Shown: positions 26,205 through 37,165, counted from the first letter of the stretch. The stretch is 64,000 nucleotides of DNA from Rhizobium jaguaris (GCF_003627755.1 NZ_CP032694.1:983501-1047500), one strand, 5' to 3'. The notes: a model not told the origin generated them from the sequence alone. Numbers and translations: made by a program.

Positions 26205-26531
26205 TTCAATGTATCAAGTCACGTCAAGTAATGAATCTACGCAAGCTATCTATCAAAAAGGTTATGAAAATATTTGGCCGCAGGTAATGCGTGTCGAAAA
26301 CAAGTAAAATTTATGAACTCTGCAACAATCCCTCGAAAATCATTGCGCTGCGATTTATAGGAGCTTTTCTGAAAACGGCAATGGGGCAATTTGCTTAAAA
26401 TTGCACCGTTGTAAAATCTTTTAAACCTTGCCCTGCAGCAGGTTCAGCGCAAACGAAAAGGGCGGCCCGAGAGCCGCCCTTCGTCAATTCCGGATGTCGG
26501 AATGAACAATCGCAATAAGGCTGATGCCTTA
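26205..26531. other. AT-rich intergenic region with groEL terminator
   Basis: 327 bases that are clearly lower in GC than the surroundings. The right end has the groESL terminator (26456-26481) on the minus strand; the rest would contain the promoter of the upstream minus-strand gene. A short stem GCAATTT/AAATTGC (26386-26404) is present. No gene found. Confidence 0.5.
26456..26481 (-). terminator. Intrinsic terminator of groESL
   Basis: Read on the minus strand, AAGGGCGGC pairs with GCCGCCCTT over 9 bp around a 6-base loop and is followed by TTTT. It lies about 50 bases beyond the groEL stop codon. Confidence 0.85.
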
Positions 26532-28214
<1,683 letters not shown>

Positions 28215-28248
28215 TCAGCTTTATCGGAAAAAAGAGGAACCGGCCGGA

Positions 28249-28545
28249 TTAGCCGATGATGCCCATGATGTCGGCTTCCTTCATGATCAGAAGGTCTTCG
28301 CCGTTGAGCTTGACTTCGGTGCCGGACCACTTGCCGAACAGAACGCGATCGCCAACCTTGACGTCGAGTGCTACGACCTTGCCGGATTCATCGCGGGCGC
28401 CAGAGCCGACGGCGACGATTTCGCCTTCCTGCGGCTTTTCCTTGGCGGTGTCGGGAATGATGATGCCACCCTTGGTCTTTTCTTCCGACTCGACGCGACG
28501 AACGACGACACGGTCATGAAGGGGGCGGAAATTGGTGCTTGCCAT
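28249..28545 (-). CDS. groS: 10 kDa co-chaperonin GroES
   Basis: A 98-residue co-chaperonin. The family pattern [18 protein letters not shown], the mobile-loop [16 protein letters not shown], and [14 protein letters not shown] are recognisable. It forms the lid on the GroEL ring. It is the first gene of the operon. Confidence 0.98.
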   Translation of the reverse strand: MASTNFRPLHDRVVVRRVESEEKTKGGIIIPDTAKEKPQEGEIVAVGSGARDESGKVVALDVKVGDRVLFGKWSGTEVKLNGEDLLIMKEADIMGIIG

Positions 28546-28605
28546 TGTCTAATCCCTCGATCAAATGACATTCACGGATCAGCGGGGGATCCGTATGGGG
28601 CTTTG

Positions 28606-28632
28606 TTAGCACTCCGCCTCGGCGAGTGCTAG
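28606..28632 (-). promoter_or_regulatory. CIRCE operator of groESL
   Basis: TTAGCACTC-N9-GAGTGCTAG matches the CIRCE consensus (TTAGCACTC-N9-GAGTGCTAA) at 17 of 18 positions. CIRCE binds the HrcA repressor. It lies about 60 bases before the groES start and immediately downstream of the promoter. Confidence 0.93.
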
Positions 28633-28640
28633 CGACGGTG

Positions 28641-28669
28641 ATTTAGGGGTGGCTTCCGGATGAGTCAAG
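28641..28669 (-). promoter_or_regulatory. Promoter of groESL (sigma-70/RpoH-like)
   Basis: On the minus strand a -35 element CTTGAC (28669-28664) is separated by 16 bases from the -10-like CCTAAAT (28647-28641). The CTTGA(A/C)-N16-CCTAxAT form is close to rhizobial RpoH promoters. The predicted start site lies near 28634, next to the CIRCE element, so HrcA binding would block the start region. Confidence 0.65.
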
Positions 28670-29005
28670 AACAGCACGGTGAATTTTTTACGGCGCGCAT
28701 CGGCTCGTTCCGCAGATGATTAACGGCGCCGGTCACGCCTGTTACGGTGTGTATCTTGCTATAGTGCTGCTGAAGCTCATCCAATTTGCCCGGTGAACTG
28801 CCGGACAAGACATCTTGGCTCGATCGCCAGTTAAAATGTTGGCCCCGATCCTGCCTCTCTCGGCTGCCCGGCTTTACCGGCCGCCCGGTTCGGCGCCGAC
28901 CTGTCGCCGGGGCCTTGTGCGGCGCAAAAACCTTTTGCCGCGCTCTTGTAATTTGCCGGCCGGTTTGCGATGTCACCCGCTGATTTCTTTGAATGCGAGG
29001 ACGGC
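28670..29005. other. Intergenic region before the HAD phosphatase
   Basis: About 336 bases between the groES promoter and the HAD gene; it must carry the plus-strand promoter of the HAD-ribF group. No convincing element or RNA was seen. Confidence 0.45.
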
Positions 29006-29854
29006 ATGGGCAAGCGTATCGAAAGCTTTCGCGAGATCGGCGGACATTATGATGTCGCGCTCTGCGATGTCTGGGGCGTCCTGCACAACGGCGTCTCCGC
29101 CTATAAGGAAGCGTCGGTCGCGCTGGAAGCTGCACGCGGCGAAGGACTGACCGTCGTCCTCATCACCAATTCTCCCCGCATCGCACCGAAAGTGGTCGAG
29201 CAATTGCGCCAGATCGGCGTTCCCGACAGCGCCTATGACCGCATCGTCACCTCCGGCGACGTCACCCGCCGCCTGATAGCCGAAGGCCCGAAGAAGGTGT
29301 TTCTGCTTGGTCCCGAACGCGACATCGCCATCATCGAGGGGTTGGATGTCGTGCGTGTCGAGGCCGAAGAGGCCGAAAGCATCGTCTGCACCGGCTTCTT
29401 CGATGACGAGACCGAAACGCCCGATGACTATACCGACATGCTGACTGCCTGGTCGGCCCGTAAGGTGCCGCTGATCTGCGCCAATCCCGATCTCGTTGTC
29501 GAGCGTGGCCACCGCATGATCCCTTGCGCCGGCGCTATGGCCGCTTATTACGACCGGCTCGGCGGCGAGACACGGATAGCGGGCAAACCGCATCAGCCGA
29601 TCTACGAAGCCTCGATCGCCGCTGCCCGCGACGTGCGCGGCGAATTCCCGCTGTCGCGGGTGCTGGCGATCGGGGACGGCATGCCGACCGATGTGCGTGG
29701 CGCCCTCGATTACGGCCTCGATCTTCTTTATATCAGCCATGGTATCCATGCCCGCGAATATGTCGTCGAGGGTCACACCGACGAGGCAGCGCTCGGCGCC
29801 TTTCTGGCGCGCGAGCAGGCGTCGCCGAAGTGGTGGATGCCGCGACTTGCCTGA
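29006..29854 (+). CDS. HAD superfamily class IIA phosphatase (TIGR01459-like)
   Basis: A 282-residue NagD-like phosphatase. Motif I CDVWGVLHNGV, motif II VLITNSPR, the Lys-containing RIAGKPHQPIYEA and motif III VLAIGDGMPTDVRGAL appear in order; the C2 cap lies between motif II and III. ATG 29006 (MGKRIESF) has GAGGA 9 bases upstream; a longer reading from 28970 is less likely. It lies 15 bases before ribF, so it is probably cotranscribed. Substrate unknown; a role in flavin or nucleotide phosphate removal is only a guess from the neighbour. Confidence 0.88.
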   Translation: MGKRIESFREIGGHYDVALCDVWGVLHNGVSAYKEASVALEAARGEGLTVVLITNSPRIAPKVVEQLRQIGVPDSAYDRIVTSGDVTRRLIAEGPKKVFLLGPERDIAIIEGLDVVRVEAEEAESIVCTGFFDDETETPDDYTDMLTAWSARKVPLICANPDLVVERGHRMIPCAGAMAAYYDRLGGETRIAGKPHQPIYEASIAAARDVRGEFPLSRVLAIGDGMPTDVRGALDYGLDLLYISHGIHAREYVVEGHTDEAALGAFLAREQASPKWWMPRLA

Positions 29855-29869
29855 GGGGAGTGGTAGCCG

Positions 29870-30853
29870 ATGACCGTTTTCCATCGCAATGAGACCCGCG
29901 AACCGCTGCCGGACAATCTGAAAGGCGGGGTTATCGCCATCGGCAATTTCGACGGCATGCATCGCGGTCATCAATCCGTGCTCGATCGTGCGCTGGAGAT
30001 CGCAAAGGAGCGCGGCATACCGGCGCTGGTCTTGACTTTCGAGCCGCATCCGCGGACCGTCTTCAAGCCCGATCACCCGGTTTTCCGCCTGACACCGGCG
30101 CCGCTGAAGGCGCGCATCCTGGAAGCGATCGGGTTCAACGCCGTCATAGAATATCCCTTCGACCGGACCTTCTCGCAGCGCTCCGCCGATGAATTCGTCC
30201 ATTCGATTCTGATCGACTGGCTCCATGCTTCCGAAGTCGTCACCGGCTTCAATTTCCATTTCGGGCATGACCGCCAGGGTGGTCCGGCCTTTCTCATGAA
30301 CGCCGGCAGCAAAAACGGTTTCGGCGTAACCTTGATCGATGCCTACCGTGACGAGAATGCCGATGTGGTCTCGTCGAGCCGCATCCGGGAACTGCTCGTC
30401 GAAGGCGAGGTGGCGGAGGCGGCGGGTCTGCTCGGCTATCGCTACACCGTCGAGGCGGAAGTGATCGGTGGTGAAAAACTCGGCCGCTCGCTCGGCTTCC
30501 CGACCGCCAACATGCAGCTGCCGCCGGAAACAGAGTTGAAGGCCGGTATCTACGCCGTGCGGTTCCGCGGCGCCGATGGCGTCATTCGCGATGCCGTCGC
30601 CAGCTATGGCCGGCGTCCGACAGTGACGGACAACGGCGCGCCGCTGCTCGAAACCTTCGTTTTCGACTTCAGCGGCGATCTCTACGGTCAGATCTGCTCT
30701 GTCTCCTTTTTCGGCTACCTCCGGCCCGAGTTGAAGTTCGACGGCCTCGAACCGTTGGTGGCGCAGATCAGGCAGGATGGGGAGGAGGCGAGGGCACTGC
30801 TCGCCGGTGTGCGGCCGCTCGGGGACATCGACCTGTTTATCGCCTTTTCCTGA
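29870..30853 (+). CDS. ribF: Bifunctional riboflavin kinase / FAD synthetase
   Basis: A 327-residue RibF. The FMN adenylyltransferase domain (about residues 20-180) carries AIGNFDGMHRGHQ, a nucleotidyltransferase HxGH-type site, and the SSSRIRELL loop; the riboflavin kinase domain (about 190-325) has GRSLGFPTANM and GIYAVRF, with the ATP-binding FPTAN motif. It makes FMN and then FAD. GGAGTGGTAGCC precedes the ATG. No FMN riboswitch is visible upstream. Confidence 0.95.
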   Translation: MTVFHRNETREPLPDNLKGGVIAIGNFDGMHRGHQSVLDRALEIAKERGIPALVLTFEPHPRTVFKPDHPVFRLTPAPLKARILEAIGFNAVIEYPFDRTFSQRSADEFVHSILIDWLHASEVVTGFNFHFGHDRQGGPAFLMNAGSKNGFGVTLIDAYRDENADVVSSSRIRELLVEGEVAEAAGLLGYRYTVEAEVIGGEKLGRSLGFPTANMQLPPETELKAGIYAVRFRGADGVIRDAVASYGRRPTVTDNGAPLLETFVFDFSGDLYGQICSVSFFGYLRPELKFDGLEPLVAQIRQDGEEARALLAGVRPLGDIDLFIAFS

Positions 30854-30990
30854 TATCGCTCAAGGAGTTGTGCGGAGAGGACGTGCCGCACTGCAGCATC
30901 TTTTTGGCTTGAGCCGACTACCAGATGAGCTACTTCTTATAGGTGATGAGGTGCGGAGTCGCCGCGCCCGATCTCCGAAAGGCGCACGAA

Positions 30991-31188
30991 ATGGATAAAG
31001 GCTTTGGAACGGCGGCTTGCTGGCTGCTCGTCATTCCCTATATCGGCTTGCTCTGGGTTCCCTTCTATAACCACCACGACCCGGTCCTTCTGGGCTTCCC
31101 TTTCTTCTATTGGTATCAGCTCGCCTGGGTGCCGATCACCGCTTTCCTTACCTGGATCGCCTATCGGAGCATGCGCAATGACGACTGA
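30991..31188 (+). CDS. DUF3311 small membrane protein
   Basis: A 65-residue protein with two hydrophobic segments (AACWLLVIPYIGLLWVPFY and YWYQLAWVPITAFLTWIAY). This is the DUF3311 type, usually found immediately before a sodium/solute symporter as here; it overlaps the symporter start by 11 bases. The small subunit may help stability or activity of the transporter, as for YhdT/PanF pairs. ATG 30991 (MDKGFG) chosen over an upstream ATG. Confidence 0.82.
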   Translation: MDKGFGTAACWLLVIPYIGLLWVPFYNHHDPVLLGFPFFYWYQLAWVPITAFLTWIAYRSMRNDD

Positions 31189-32653
31189 GATCGACCCGAC
31201 CGCGCTTGCCGTCTTCATCTTCTTTTTCGTGCTTGTCACCGTCATGGGTTTTATCGCCGCGCGCTGGCGCAGGCCGAAGACCCTTGCCCGCATCGACGAA
31301 TGGGGCCTAGGGGGACGTAGCTTCGGCACCTGGATTACCTGGTTCCTCGTCGGTGGCGACTTCTACACCGCCTACACAGTGATTGCCGTTCCCGCCCTGG
31401 TCTACTCGGTCGGCGCCTACGGCTTCTTTGCTCTGCCCTATACGATCATCGTCTATCCCTTCGTCTTCATGGTAATGCCGGTTCTCTGGAAGCGCGCAAA
31501 GGACAACGGCTACGTCACGGCGGGCGATGTCGTACACGGCCAATACGGCTCTCGTGCCCTCGAATTGGCCGTGGCGATCACCGGCGTTATCGCGACCATG
31601 CCCTACATCGCGCTGCAGCTTGTCGGCATGACGGCAGTGTTCAAAGCCCTGGGACTTCATGGCGAGATCCCGCTCGCCGCCTCCTTTATCATCCTGGCGC
31701 TCTACACCTATTCGGCGGGCCTTCGCGCGCCGGCATTGATCGCTTTCGTCAAGGACATCATGATCTATATCGTGGTGATTGCCGCGATCGCACTCATCCC
31801 CGCGAAGCTGGGCGGCTACGCCAATGTGTTCGCCGCAGCCGATGCTGCATTCAAGGCCAAGGGATCAGGCAGTCTGCTGCTGGCTGGCAACCAGTACGTC
31901 GCCTATGCGACCCTGGCGCTCGGCTCGGCTTTGGCAGCCTTCATGTATCCGCATACATTGACGGGCATTTTTGCCTCCAACAGCGGCAGAACCATTCGCA
32001 AGAATGCCGCCTTGCTGCCGGCCTATACGCTGCTGCTCGGCCTGCTGGCACTGCTCGGCTATATGGGCCATGCCGCCGGCCTGAAACTCGAAAGCGCCAA
32101 TGATGTCGTGCCGGCGCTTTTCCAGACGCTGTTCTCGGGCTGGTTTGCCGGCTTCGCCTTCGCGGCGATTGCGATCGGCGCGCTGGTTCCTGCGGCGGTG
32201 ATGAGCATCGGCGCGGCCAATCTCTTTACCCGCAACTTTTGGAAAGCCTATATCAACCCGCAGGTCACCGAGGCAGGCGAGGCCAAAGTGGCCAAGGTGA
32301 CGTCGCTCATCGTCAAGATCGGCGCGCTGCTCGTCATTCTGTTTCTGCCGACGCAGTTCGCGCTCGATCTGCAGTTGCTAGGCGGCATCTGGATCATGCA
32401 GACGCTGCCGGCGCTGGTTTTCGGCCTCTATTCCAACTGGTTCCGTGGGCCTGGCCTGCTAGCCGGCTGGGTCGTTGGCTTCTTTGGCGGCACCTACCTT
32501 GTCTGGATCAATGGCCTGAAGCCGTTGCAGGCCATCAGCCTCGGAGGAACGCCGTTTACGGTCTACATCGGCCTGCTGGCGCTTATCGCCAATATCGTTG
32601 CCGCCGTGATCGTCAACGTCGTCACGCCGGCACGAGCCACGGCACGGGCCTGA
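31178..32653 (+). CDS. mctP: Monocarboxylate permease MctP-like (SSS family)
   Basis: A 491-residue sodium:solute symporter with about 13 hydrophobic segments. Family landmarks include WGLGGRSFGTWITWFLVGGD near residue 45, the G-Y-V-T-A-G-D-V segment, and KDIMIYIVVIAAIALIPAKLGGY. The close resemblance of the N-terminal half to Rhizobium leguminosarum MctP suggests transport of lactate, pyruvate and alanine across the inner membrane. Its start overlaps the DUF3311 gene. A strong terminator follows 19 bases after the stop. No sensor/regulator pair (MctRS) lies in this window. Confidence 0.85.
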   Translation: MTTEIDPTALAVFIFFFVLVTVMGFIAARWRRPKTLARIDEWGLGGRSFGTWITWFLVGGDFYTAYTVIAVPALVYSVGAYGFFALPYTIIVYPFVFMVMPVLWKRAKDNGYVTAGDVVHGQYGSRALELAVAITGVIATMPYIALQLVGMTAVFKALGLHGEIPLAASFIILALYTYSAGLRAPALIAFVKDIMIYIVVIAAIALIPAKLGGYANVFAAADAAFKAKGSGSLLLAGNQYVAYATLALGSALAAFMYPHTLTGIFASNSGRTIRKNAALLPAYTLLLGLLALLGYMGHAAGLKLESANDVVPALFQTLFSGWFAGFAFAAIAIGALVPAAVMSIGAANLFTRNFWKAYINPQVTEAGEAKVAKVTSLIVKIGALLVILFLPTQFALDLQLLGGIWIMQTLPALVFGLYSNWFRGPGLLAGWVVGFFGGTYLVWINGLKPLQAISLGGTPFTVYIGLLALIANIVAAVIVNVVTPARATARA

Positions 32654-32671
32654 TTAGACCGCCTCCGATCG

Positions 32672-32699
32672 GCTGCGGGCGGAAACGTCCGCGGCTTTT
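32672..32699 (+). terminator. Intrinsic terminator of mctP
   Basis: GCTGCGGGCG and CGTCCGCGGC form a 10-bp stem (two G-U pairs) capped by GAAA and followed by TTTT. This ends the DUF3311-mctP transcript and makes the second terminator at 32805-32849 unlikely to belong to mctP. Confidence 0.8.
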
Positions 32700-32763
32700 C
32701 TGTGCCTTGCGGCGGCTGATCCCTCTTCCTTTCCATGCAAAAAGCGCCTATGAACCGCCAACC

Positions 32764-32826
32764 ATGACCCAATTTCGGCTGAGCCCATCGATACGAATTA
32801 TTGGCCCGGCCTTCCGCGCGCTTTAA
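32764..32826 (+). CDS. Candidate ileS leader peptide (isoleucine attenuator)
   Basis: A 20-codon open frame ATG..TAA whose codons 10-13 read ATA CGA ATT ATT, i.e. Ile-Arg-Ile-Ile. Three isoleucine codons out of four, including the rare ATA, stand out in this 60% GC genome. The Ile run ends 2 bases before the 5' arm of a terminator hairpin, and the stop codon lies in the loop. A ribosome waiting at the Ile codons would cover the 5' arm and block terminator formation, giving more ileS under Ile-tRNA shortage. There is no Shine-Dalgarno; a leaderless transcript as for rhizobial trpL is one possibility. Candidate only, not demonstrated. Confidence 0.5.
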   Translation: MTQFRLSPSIRIIGPAFRAL

Positions 32827-32849
32827 GCTGCCGGAAGGTCCGGGTTTTT
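32805..32849 (+). terminator. Terminator/attenuator hairpin upstream of ileS
   Basis: CCCGGCCTTCCG (32805-32816) pairs with CGGAAGGTCCGGG (32832-32844) over 12 bp with one bulged T, around a 15-base loop, and is followed by TTTTT (32845-32849). It begins inside the putative leader ORF and lies 100 bases before the ileS start codon. It cannot serve mctP well because that gene already has a closer terminator. Confidence 0.7.
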
Positions 32850-32949
32850 GGCGCCTGTTCCCGAGGCGCTTTCCGCCGCCGAAAAATCCCTATATGGCTG
32901 CGCCTTTCCGGCGCGAAACGCCCGAAACGCCGAGGCAATTGTCAGAACA

Positions 32950-35832
32950 ATGACCGATACCGCTGAAAAGATCGACTATTCGAAAACTCTTTACCTGCCC
33001 GAGACCGACTTTCCGATGCGCGCTGGCCTGCCGCAGAAGGAGCCGGAGCTGGTCAAGCGCTGGCAGGAGATGAACCTCTACAAGAAGCTGCGTGCTTCCG
33101 CCGCCGGCCGTGAAAAATTCGTGCTGCATGACGGCCCGCCCTATGCCAACGGCAACATCCACATCGGACACGCGCTGAACAAGATCCTGAAGGACGTCAT
33201 CACCCGCTCGTTCCAGATGCGCGGCTATGACAGCAATTACGTTCCGGGCTGGGACTGCCACGGTCTGCCGATCGAATGGAAGATCGAGGAAAAGTACCGC
33301 GAGAAGGGCAAGAACAAGGACGAGGTTCCGGTCAACGAATTCCGTCAGGAATGCCGTGACTTCGCCGCCGGCTGGATCAAGATCCAGTCCGAGGAGTTCA
33401 AGCGCCTCGGCATCACGGGCGATTTCGACAATCCCTATCTGACGATGAATTTCCATGCGGAATCCCGCATCGCCGGCGAACTCTTGAAGATCGCCCGCAG
33501 CGGCCAGCTCTATCGCGGCTCCAAGCCGATCATGTGGTCGGTTGTCGAGCGCACGGCGCTGGCGGAAGCTGAAGTCGAATATGCCGATGTCGAGAGCGAC
33601 ATGATCTGGGTAAAGTTCCCCGTCGTCGAAGGTCCAGCCGCGCTCGCCGATGCCTTCGTCGTCATCTGGACCACGACGCCCTGGACGATCCCCGGCAACC
33701 GGGCGGTCTCCTATTCATCGCGGGTTTCCTACGGTCTTTACGAAGTGACGGAAGCCGCCAATGATTTCGGCCCGCGTCCGGGCGAAAAGCTGATCTTCGC
33801 CGACAAGCTTGCCGAGGAATCCTTTGCCAAGGCGAAGCTGCAGTACAAGCGCCTGCGCGACGTGACGGCCGACGATTTGGCTGCTATCACCTGCGCCCAT
33901 CCGCTGGCTTCGCTCGGCTACGACTTCAAGGTCCCGTTGCTGGACGGCGATCATGTGACCGATGATGCCGGCACCGGTTTCGTGCACACCGCACCGAGCC
34001 ACGGCCGCGAGGACTTTGACGCCTGGACGACCCATTCCCGCCTGATCGAAGCGCGTGGGATCTCGACCCGTATCCCGTTCCCTGTTGATGACGCCGGCTT
34101 CTATACCGCCGATGCCCCCGGCTTCGAGGGCGGCCGCGTCATGGATGACAACGGCAAGAAGGGCAATGCGAACGAGATCGTCACCAAGGCCCTGATCGAG
34201 ACGAACACCCTCTTCGCCCGCGGCCGGCTCAAGCATTCCTATCCGCATTCCTGGCGCTCGAAGAAGCCGGTCATCTTCCGCAATACGCCGCAGTGGTTCG
34301 TGTACATGGACAAGGACTTCGCTGATGGCTCGACGCTGCGTTCGCGCGCCCTGAAGGCGATCGACGATACGCGCTTCGTGCCCGGCGCCGGTCAGAACCG
34401 CTTGCGCGCCATGATCGAACAGCGCCCGGACTGGGTTCTGTCGCGCCAGCGCGCCTGGGGCGTGCCGATCTGCATCTTCGTCGATGAAGAGGGCCAGATC
34501 CTGCAGGACGACGGTGTCGACGCCCGCATTCTCGAAGCCTTCGAGAAGGAAGGCGCCGATGCCTGGTTCGCCGAAGGCGCGCGTGAACGTTTCCTTGGCG
34601 AAAAGGCCAATGAGCCTTGGAAGCAGATCATGGATATCCTCGATGTCTGGTTCGATTCGGGCTCGACGCACACCTTCACGCTGGAAGACCGTCCGGACCT
34701 GAAATGGCCGGCAGACGTCTATCTCGAAGGCTCGGATCAGCACCGCGGCTGGTTCCACTCGTCGCTGCTCGAAAGCGCCGCCACACGCGGCCGCGCGCCC
34801 TATAATGCCGTTATCACCCATGGCTTCACCATGGATGAGAAGGGCGAGAAGATGTCGAAGTCCAAGGGCAACGTCGTTGCCCCTCAGGACGTGATGAAGG
34901 ATGCCGGCGCCGATATCCTGCGCCTCTGGGTCATGACCACGGATTATTGGGAAGACCAGCGCCTCGGCAAGGCCATCATCCAGACCAATGTCGATGCCTA
35001 TCGTAAGCTGCGCAACACAATCCGCTGGATGCTCGGCACCCTGGCGCATGACAAGGGCGAGGTGATTGCCTATGCCGACATGCCTGAGCTGGAACAGCTG
35101 ATGCTGCATCGTCTCGCCGAACTCGACGAGCTGGCGCGCGAAAGCTACGATGCCTTCGATTTCAAGCGCATTGCCCGCGCCCTTATCGATTTCGCCAATG
35201 TCGAGCTGTCGGCCTTCTACTTCGACGTCCGTAAGGATGCGCTCTACTGCGATGCTCCGTCGAGCCTGCGCCGCCGCTCGTCGCTCGCCGTCATCCGCAT
35301 GATCTTCGATTGCATGGTGACCTGGCTGGCGCCGATGCTGCCTTTCACGACCGAAGAAGCCTGGTTGTCGCGCAACCCGACCGCGGTTTCCGTGCATCTT
35401 GAACAGTTTCCCGCCGTTCCCGCCGAATGGAAGAACGAGATCCTGGCCGAGAAATGGAAGAAGATCCGTGCGGTGCGCAGCGTCGTCACCGGCGCCTTGG
35501 AAATCGAGCGCAAGGACAAGCGTATTGGCTCCTCGCTGGAAGCCGCGCCGGTTGTCTACATCGCCGATCCGGAGCTTCTGAAGGTGCTGGAAGGCCAGGA
35601 TTTTGCAGAAATCTGCATCACCTCCGACATCACCATCCGTGGTGGCGAAGGCCCGGCCAATGCCTTCCGTCAGGATGACGCCGCCAAGGTGAGTGTCGTG
35701 CCGAAACTGGCAGAAGGCCGTAAGTGCGCCCGCTCATGGCGCATCACCACCGACGTCGGCTCCGATCCGGAATATCCCGACGTGTCGGCGCGTGATGCGG
35801 CGGCGCTGCGCGAATTGATGGCCATCAACTGA
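32950..35832 (+). CDS. ileS: Isoleucyl-tRNA synthetase
   Basis: A 960-residue class I synthetase. The HIGH signature is [10 protein letters not shown] near residue 70, and the KMSKS signature is [10 protein letters not shown] near residue 635; the CP1 editing domain ([12 protein letters not shown]) lies in between. The start is ATG 32950 ([12 protein letters not shown]); the earlier in-frame ATG is atypical. The C-terminal zinc site is degenerate: KCARSW replaces the usual KCxRCW, and the second CxxC is absent. It charges tRNA-Ile and edits mischarged valine. Expression may depend on the upstream attenuator. Confidence 0.96.
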   Translation: MTDTAEKIDYSKTLYLPETDFPMRAGLPQKEPELVKRWQEMNLYKKLRASAAGREKFVLHDGPPYANGNIHIGHALNKILKDVITRSFQMRGYDSNYVPGWDCHGLPIEWKIEEKYREKGKNKDEVPVNEFRQECRDFAAGWIKIQSEEFKRLGITGDFDNPYLTMNFHAESRIAGELLKIARSGQLYRGSKPIMWSVVERTALAEAEVEYADVESDMIWVKFPVVEGPAALADAFVVIWTTTPWTIPGNRAVSYSSRVSYGLYEVTEAANDFGPRPGEKLIFADKLAEESFAKAKLQYKRLRDVTADDLAAITCAHPLASLGYDFKVPLLDGDHVTDDAGTGFVHTAPSHGREDFDAWTTHSRLIEARGISTRIPFPVDDAGFYTADAPGFEGGRVMDDNGKKGNANEIVTKALIETNTLFARGRLKHSYPHSWRSKKPVIFRNTPQWFVYMDKDFADGSTLRSRALKAIDDTRFVPGAGQNRLRAMIEQRPDWVLSRQRAWGVPICIFVDEEGQILQDDGVDARILEAFEKEGADAWFAEGARERFLGEKANEPWKQIMDILDVWFDSGSTHTFTLEDRPDLKWPADVYLEGSDQHRGWFHSSLLESAATRGRAPYNAVITHGFTMDEKGEKMSKSKGNVVAPQDVMKDAGADILRLWVMTTDYWEDQRLGKAIIQTNVDAYRKLRNTIRWMLGTLAHDKGEVIAYADMPELEQLMLHRLAELDELARESYDAFDFKRIARALIDFANVELSAFYFDVRKDALYCDAPSSLRRRSSLAVIRMIFDCMVTWLAPMLPFTTEEAWLSRNPTAVSVHLEQFPAVPAEWKNEILAEKWKKIRAVRSVVTGALEIERKDKRIGSSLEAAPVVYIADPELLKVLEGQDFAEICITSDITIRGGEGPANAFRQDDAAKVSVVPKLAEGRKCARSWRITTDVGSDPEYPDVSARDAAALRELMAIN

Positions 35833-35838
35833 AGAAAA

Positions 35839-35876
35839 TTACCGGATGAATTGCGTTTGCTGCGTTCATCCGGTAA
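35839..35876 (+). terminator. Hairpin after ileS
   Basis: TTACCGGATGAA and TTCATCCGGTAA are a perfect 12-bp inverted repeat around a 14-base loop, 6 bases after the ileS stop. AAAA precedes but no T tract follows on the plus strand, so it may stabilise the mRNA 3' end or terminate weakly. Confidence 0.5.
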
Positions 35877-35966
35877 AAGCTGCCTGAAAATGGCCCGATT
35901 TTTGCGGCAGTTGGCATGAATTGGGGTTCTGCGATAGTTGTACCGGCATGGCTGGGAAGGGTATTC

Positions 35967-36596
35967 ATGAGAGCGATGCATAGGGTTCGTGTCGGCGTCA
36001 GCTTGACGGCACTCGTGGTTGGCTGCGGTCTGATGGCCGGCTGCATGAGCAGCCCGCGCTACGGCACGGACAAGACCGCCGGCGAGCAGCTCTTTGACGA
36101 TCTCAGCGACATCGCGTCCGTTTCGGCCGCCACGCCGAAAGACAAGGGTGTAAAATATCCGAACCGGCCCGGCCTGGTTCTCCCCGCTCAACAGAATAGG
36201 GAAGACCTGACTTCGCCGCAGCAGTCGCTGGCAAGCAAGGATAATCCGGCCTGGGTGGAATCACCGGAAGAAGCGCGTAAACGCCTGGCCGACGAAGCCG
36301 ATCAGAATAAGAACGACGTCAACTATCGCTCGCCGCTCGCCCAGGCCGATAGCGGCCGTAATCGTGTGACCGAGCAGCAGCAGACGGCCGCCTATCGCGC
36401 CGCACGCCAGGATCAGGCCGGCACCTATATTGACCAGCGCCGCTACCTGATTGATCCGCCGCAGCAATACCGCCAGGTCTCCGATCCGACTGCGCTGAAC
36501 GATCTTGGCACGCCGGAGAGCAAGAAGGAAAAGAAGCGCAAGAAGGACGCCGAGGCCGCGCAGCAGACCAGTAGCTGGTGGAAGCCGTTCCAATAA
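35967..36596 (+). CDS. Putative lipoprotein
   Basis: A 209-residue exported protein with a lipoprotein-type signal: hydrophobic VGVSLTALVVGCGLMAGC, with a lipobox at the second Cys (LMAGC) or the first (LVVGC). After it comes a largely charged, probably disordered region with repeated Gln and Arg (RVTEQQQTAAYRAARQDQAG, RRYLIDPPQQYR) and a basic end (KKEKKRKKDAEA). The C-terminal SSWWKPF is a striking hydrophobic end. No named family recognised. GGAAGGG precedes ATG 35967. It is likely anchored to the outer or inner membrane. Confidence 0.75.
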   Translation: MRAMHRVRVGVSLTALVVGCGLMAGCMSSPRYGTDKTAGEQLFDDLSDIASVSAATPKDKGVKYPNRPGLVLPAQQNREDLTSPQQSLASKDNPAWVESPEEARKRLADEADQNKNDVNYRSPLAQADSGRNRVTEQQQTAAYRAARQDQAGTYIDQRRYLIDPPQQYRQVSDPTALNDLGTPESKKEKKRKKDAEAAQQTSSWWKPFQ

Positions 36597-36608
36597 GCCT
36601 TTTCTGAT

Positions 36609-36636
36609 AAAGCGGCGGTCAAATCCGCCGCTTTTT
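36609..36636. terminator. Bidirectional terminator between the lipoprotein gene and tadA
   Basis: AAAGCGGCGG and CCGCCGCTTT form a perfect 10-bp stem with a 6-base loop followed by a TTTTT run on the plus strand. It serves both convergent genes; its last bases overlap the tadA stop codon. Confidence 0.85.
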
Positions 36637-37093
36637 AGTCTTCCATACGCTTTTGCTGGAAGAAGTCCCTGAGAATGTCAGCTGCATCCTGTTCGGCCAT
36701 GCCCGAATAGACCTCTGGGGCGTGGTGGCAGGTCGGCTGGCGATAGAAGCGCACGCCATTATCCACCCCGCCACCTTTCGGATCTTCCGCGCCGTAGTAA
36801 AGGCGGCGGATGCGGGCAAATGAGATGGCGGCCGCGCACATGGTGCATGGCTCCAGCGTCACATAGAGATCGGCGCCCGTCAGCCGCTCTTGGCCGAGCG
36901 CCTCGCACGCCATGCGGATTACCGTGATTTCGGCATGCGCGGTGACGTCGTTGAGTTCACGGGTGCCATTGCCGGCCTTGGCGATGACGGTGTTGCCGAG
37001 CACGAGGACGGCTCCGATAGGCACTTCACCACGCGCTTTTGCGCCCCGCGCTTCGGCGAGCGCCAGCTCCATGAAGTGATTTGTATGCACCAT
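36635..37093 (-). CDS. tadA: tRNA-specific adenosine deaminase
   Basis: A 152-residue deaminase. The zinc-binding set is complete: TAHAEITVIR gives the His and catalytic Glu, and PCTMCAAAI gives the two Cys. TadA converts A34 to inosine in tRNA-Arg(ACG). Length and order fit the family. It is divergent from rluB across 72 bases. Confidence 0.93.
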   Translation of the reverse strand: MVHTNHFMELALAEARGAKARGEVPIGAVLVLGNTVIAKAGNGTRELNDVTAHAEITVIRMACEALGQERLTGADLYVTLEPCTMCAAAISFARIRRLYYGAEDPKGGGVDNGVRFYRQPTCHHAPEVYSGMAEQDAADILRDFFQQKRMED

Positions 37094-37165
37094 TTAAGAT
37101 TTTCCACTTAACCGCGGGGGCGTGACCTGATAGGAACACGCCTTAAAAATTCAGGCAAACAACAA

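Noticed and set aside
30870..30905. Short hairpin GTGCGG/CCGCAC after ribF as a terminator
   Set aside because: The stem is short, the loop is 10 bases and the T run starts too far from the stem.
33715..35397. 560-codon open frame on the minus strand opposite ileS
   Set aside because: It is the mirror of a real high-GC gene with strong codon bias, lacks any recognisable domain and a ribosome site.
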